From: Arion vulgaris
Taxonomy: Eukaryota; Mollusca; Gastropoda; Stylommatophora; Arionidae
Length of the DNA: 64,000 nucleotides
Direction: 5' to 3'
Assembly: GCA_020796225.1 (NCBI GenBank)
Contig: CM036753.1
Span: 81,841,941-81,905,940 of the forward strand
The notes under the pieces were generated by a model. The model was not told where the DNA came from. It did not search any database and saw only the letters and a program-made list of their open reading frames with translations. Positions 62,488-64,000 of this stretch are shown one piece after another; the stretch's first letter is position 1; every line of letters begins with the position of its first letter. Both the position numbers and the translations under genes were made by a program.

Positions 62488-62757
62488 GCCGCAGTAGCGT
62501 AGTTGTTAGTGAACTCAATTCTTAGGATAGTGATCAGGGTTCGATTCCACAAGGGGCGTGGAATTTTTTCCGATTTTAACGGCTCTCAGGCCAGCCTTAA
62601 CTGGATACTAGGAAAAGCACTGGGGAGTAAAGACTTCCAGCGTGATGTTGACCACATCATCCAACGTGTTCCGACATTCAATGAAAAATACGGGCCCAAC
62701 ACCGTTTTACCCTGTCTACCATGTGGTATAAAAATGGTTCGTTTACCATTTATTTAA
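62488..62757 (+). mobile_element. SINE family E
   Basis: Head GCCGCAGTAGCGTAGTTGTT and B box CAGGGTTCGATTCCAC. Body AGCCTTAACTGGATACTAGG, GACCACATCATCCAACGTGT, TTCAATGAAAAATACGGGCC. 3' end CTACCATGTGGTATAAAAAT. Confidence 0.85.
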
Positions 62758-62910
62758 GAAACTACACATTTTATCTATTTCCGTAACTGTTTGTACACTT
62801 TCTTGGAAGATTTGAACATAGCCAATATTTACAATGTTATATTTGTTCTTGAAAGAGAATGTAGAGATTGTGGCACTGGAGAAAAATAATTTGACAATTA
62901 AAGAGTCTAA

Positions 62911-63042
62911 AGGAGAAGAATTGATTTCCTTGCACCAGATTTCTCTATGTGATTCCATACCTCTGGGAAGAAATGGCACGTCACCTGCCGTGAGTGTTGC
63001 ACAAAGCACTAACTCATCAGCTCTAGCAACAATCTTAGTATT
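62911..63042 (-). mobile_element. SINE family B, partial (body only)
   Basis: The plus strand shows TTGATTTCCTTGCACCAGAT, GGCACGTCACCTGCCGTGAG and TTGCACAAAGCACTAACTCA, the reverse of the family B body. The tRNA-like head is missing. Confidence 0.75.
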
Positions 63043-63224
63043 TACAATTAATCAACCGTTAGTAGGTAACATCGGAGATGATGGTGTTGTTGTATATGCT
63101 GGATTGTGTGTTGGTGCTGCCGGTAGGTAAGTGCACCGTTGTGTGAAGTCTTGTTGGGGTTTTTGTCTAGCCACCGCGATCGGTAGGGCCGTTGTTAGGC
63201 GGAACGAAGCATTCATGGCGGTAT

Positions 63225-64000
63225 GACGACTAAGACAAATACTTGCTGATATCGTTCAAAGACTCTCTGATGTCTTTTACTAGAGCTGTTGTTATGTTCA
63301 TCTCTCAGTCCATAAGACAAATACTTGCTGATATCGTTCAAATACTATCTGATGTCTTTTACTAGAGCTGTTGTTATGTTCATCTCTCAGTCCATAAGAC
63401 AAATACTTGCTGATATCGTTCAAAGACTCTCTGATGTCTTTTACTAGAGCTGTTATGTTCATCTCTCAGTCCATAAGAAAAATACTGATATCGTTCAAAG
63501 ACTCTCTGATGTCTTTTACTAGAGCTGTTGTTATGTTCATCTCTCAGTCCATACGAAAAATACTTACTGATACTGTTCAAAGACTCTCTGATGTCTTTTA
63601 CTAGAGCTGTTGTTATGTTCATCTCTCAGTCCATACGAAAAATACTTGCTGATATCGTTCAAAGACTCTCTGACGTCTTTTACTAGAGCTGTTGTTATGT
63701 TATGTTATGTTATGTTATGTTATGTTATGTTATGTTATGTTATGCGATCGACGTCATGGCACATTGGGCATTCCCATTCGTGCTCTGTCCTCCGTTGCAG
63801 CAGCCATCCCAAAGTCCATTTGCTCACAGTACCCATGAGAAGTTGATGAGAGCTGTTGTTGTTATGTTCATCTCTCAGTCCATAAGAAAAATACTTGCTG
63901 ATATCGTTCAAAGACTGATGTCTTTTACTAGAGCTGTTGTTGTTATGTTCATCTCTCAGTCTATAAGACTTAGAAAAATACTTACTGATATCGTTCAAAG
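63225..64000. repeat. About 82-bp tandem array, continues past the window
   Basis: The unit contains TTCAAAGACTCTCTGATGTC, TTTTACTAGAGCTGTTGTTA, TGTTCATCTCTCAGTCCATA and AGACAAATACTTGCTGATAT. About nine copies. A (TTATG)n run fills 63692-63743 and a LINE tail fragment interrupts the array at 63742-63850. Confidence 0.95.
63742..63850 (-). pseudogene. RNase H-type LINE 3' tail inside the array
   Basis: The minus strand reads MGTVSKWTLGWLLQRRTEHE and WECPMCHDVDRIT, parallel to the family H ending (ATGTISMHTLRYMLG, then WVCPEC). The CxxC pair is kept (CPMC). Array units lie on both sides. Confidence 0.6.

Overview
This is invertebrate animal (metazoan) nuclear DNA made almost entirely of repeats. 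It has no operons, no long intact ORFs, and is AT-rich. It carries many diverged non-LTR retrotransposon pieces, tRNA-headed SINEs, a Penelope-like element, Tc1/mariner-type, hAT-type and piggyBac-type DNA elements, and more than 20 tandem arrays. This mix resembles molluscan genomes (gastropod or cephalopod); that is an impression from remembered repeat families, not proof. No conventional host gene can be demonstrated. The best candidate for host coding sequence is one small exon at 40483-40573 that looks like a signal peptide followed by a splice donor.

Layout. 1-8.7 kb: LINE 3' fragments of several families, a SINE at 3.0 kb, a 166-bp hAT MITE at 3.67 kb with an 8-bp target duplication, a degraded AT-rich array at 1.2-2.2 kb. 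8.7-12.7 kb: a SINE, a 38-bp satellite (9.0-10.65 kb), a LINE tail, and a direct duplication around a second, unrelated 38-bp array. 12.66-16.04 kb: a wide-spaced DDE transposon with long inverted termini, split by a nested 5'-truncated LINE. 16.6-18.1 kb: CT-rich array with 346-bp higher-order units. 18.13-20.24 kb: a second, diverged transposon of the same type. 21.3-27.4 kb: two related blocks of old repeats on either side of a Penelope-like element with a GIY-YIG domain. 27.4-28.9 kb: a piggyBac-type MITE, then an 18/21-bp array. 29-32.3 kb: degenerate minus-strand LINEs. 32.8-36.9 kb: second hAT MITE, 52-bp and 51-bp arrays, SINEs. 37-43.9 kb: SINEs, the signal-peptide-like exon with its 99-bp array, and a 567-bp hAT-type element containing a SINE. 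44-49 kb: SINEs and two inverted Penelope-type tails. 49.97-54.13 kb: about 72 copies of a 58-bp satellite with higher-order periodicity, then a 30-bp array. 55-64 kb: LINE fragments, including the longest, with an RNase H domain at 60.5-61.9 kb; a 62-bp dimeric array; SINEs; and an 82-bp array running off the right end.

How it fits together. Autonomous elements (RNase H LINEs, an RT-only LINE, a Penelope-like element, DDE transposons) are all broken here. Non-autonomous families (SINEs, MITEs) presumably depended on relatives elsewhere. Several tandem arrays seem to start from pieces of dispersed elements. Some arrays and one duplication differ from their better copies mainly by deletions, which raises the question of long-read consensus error. 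The nested insertions give a relative chronology.
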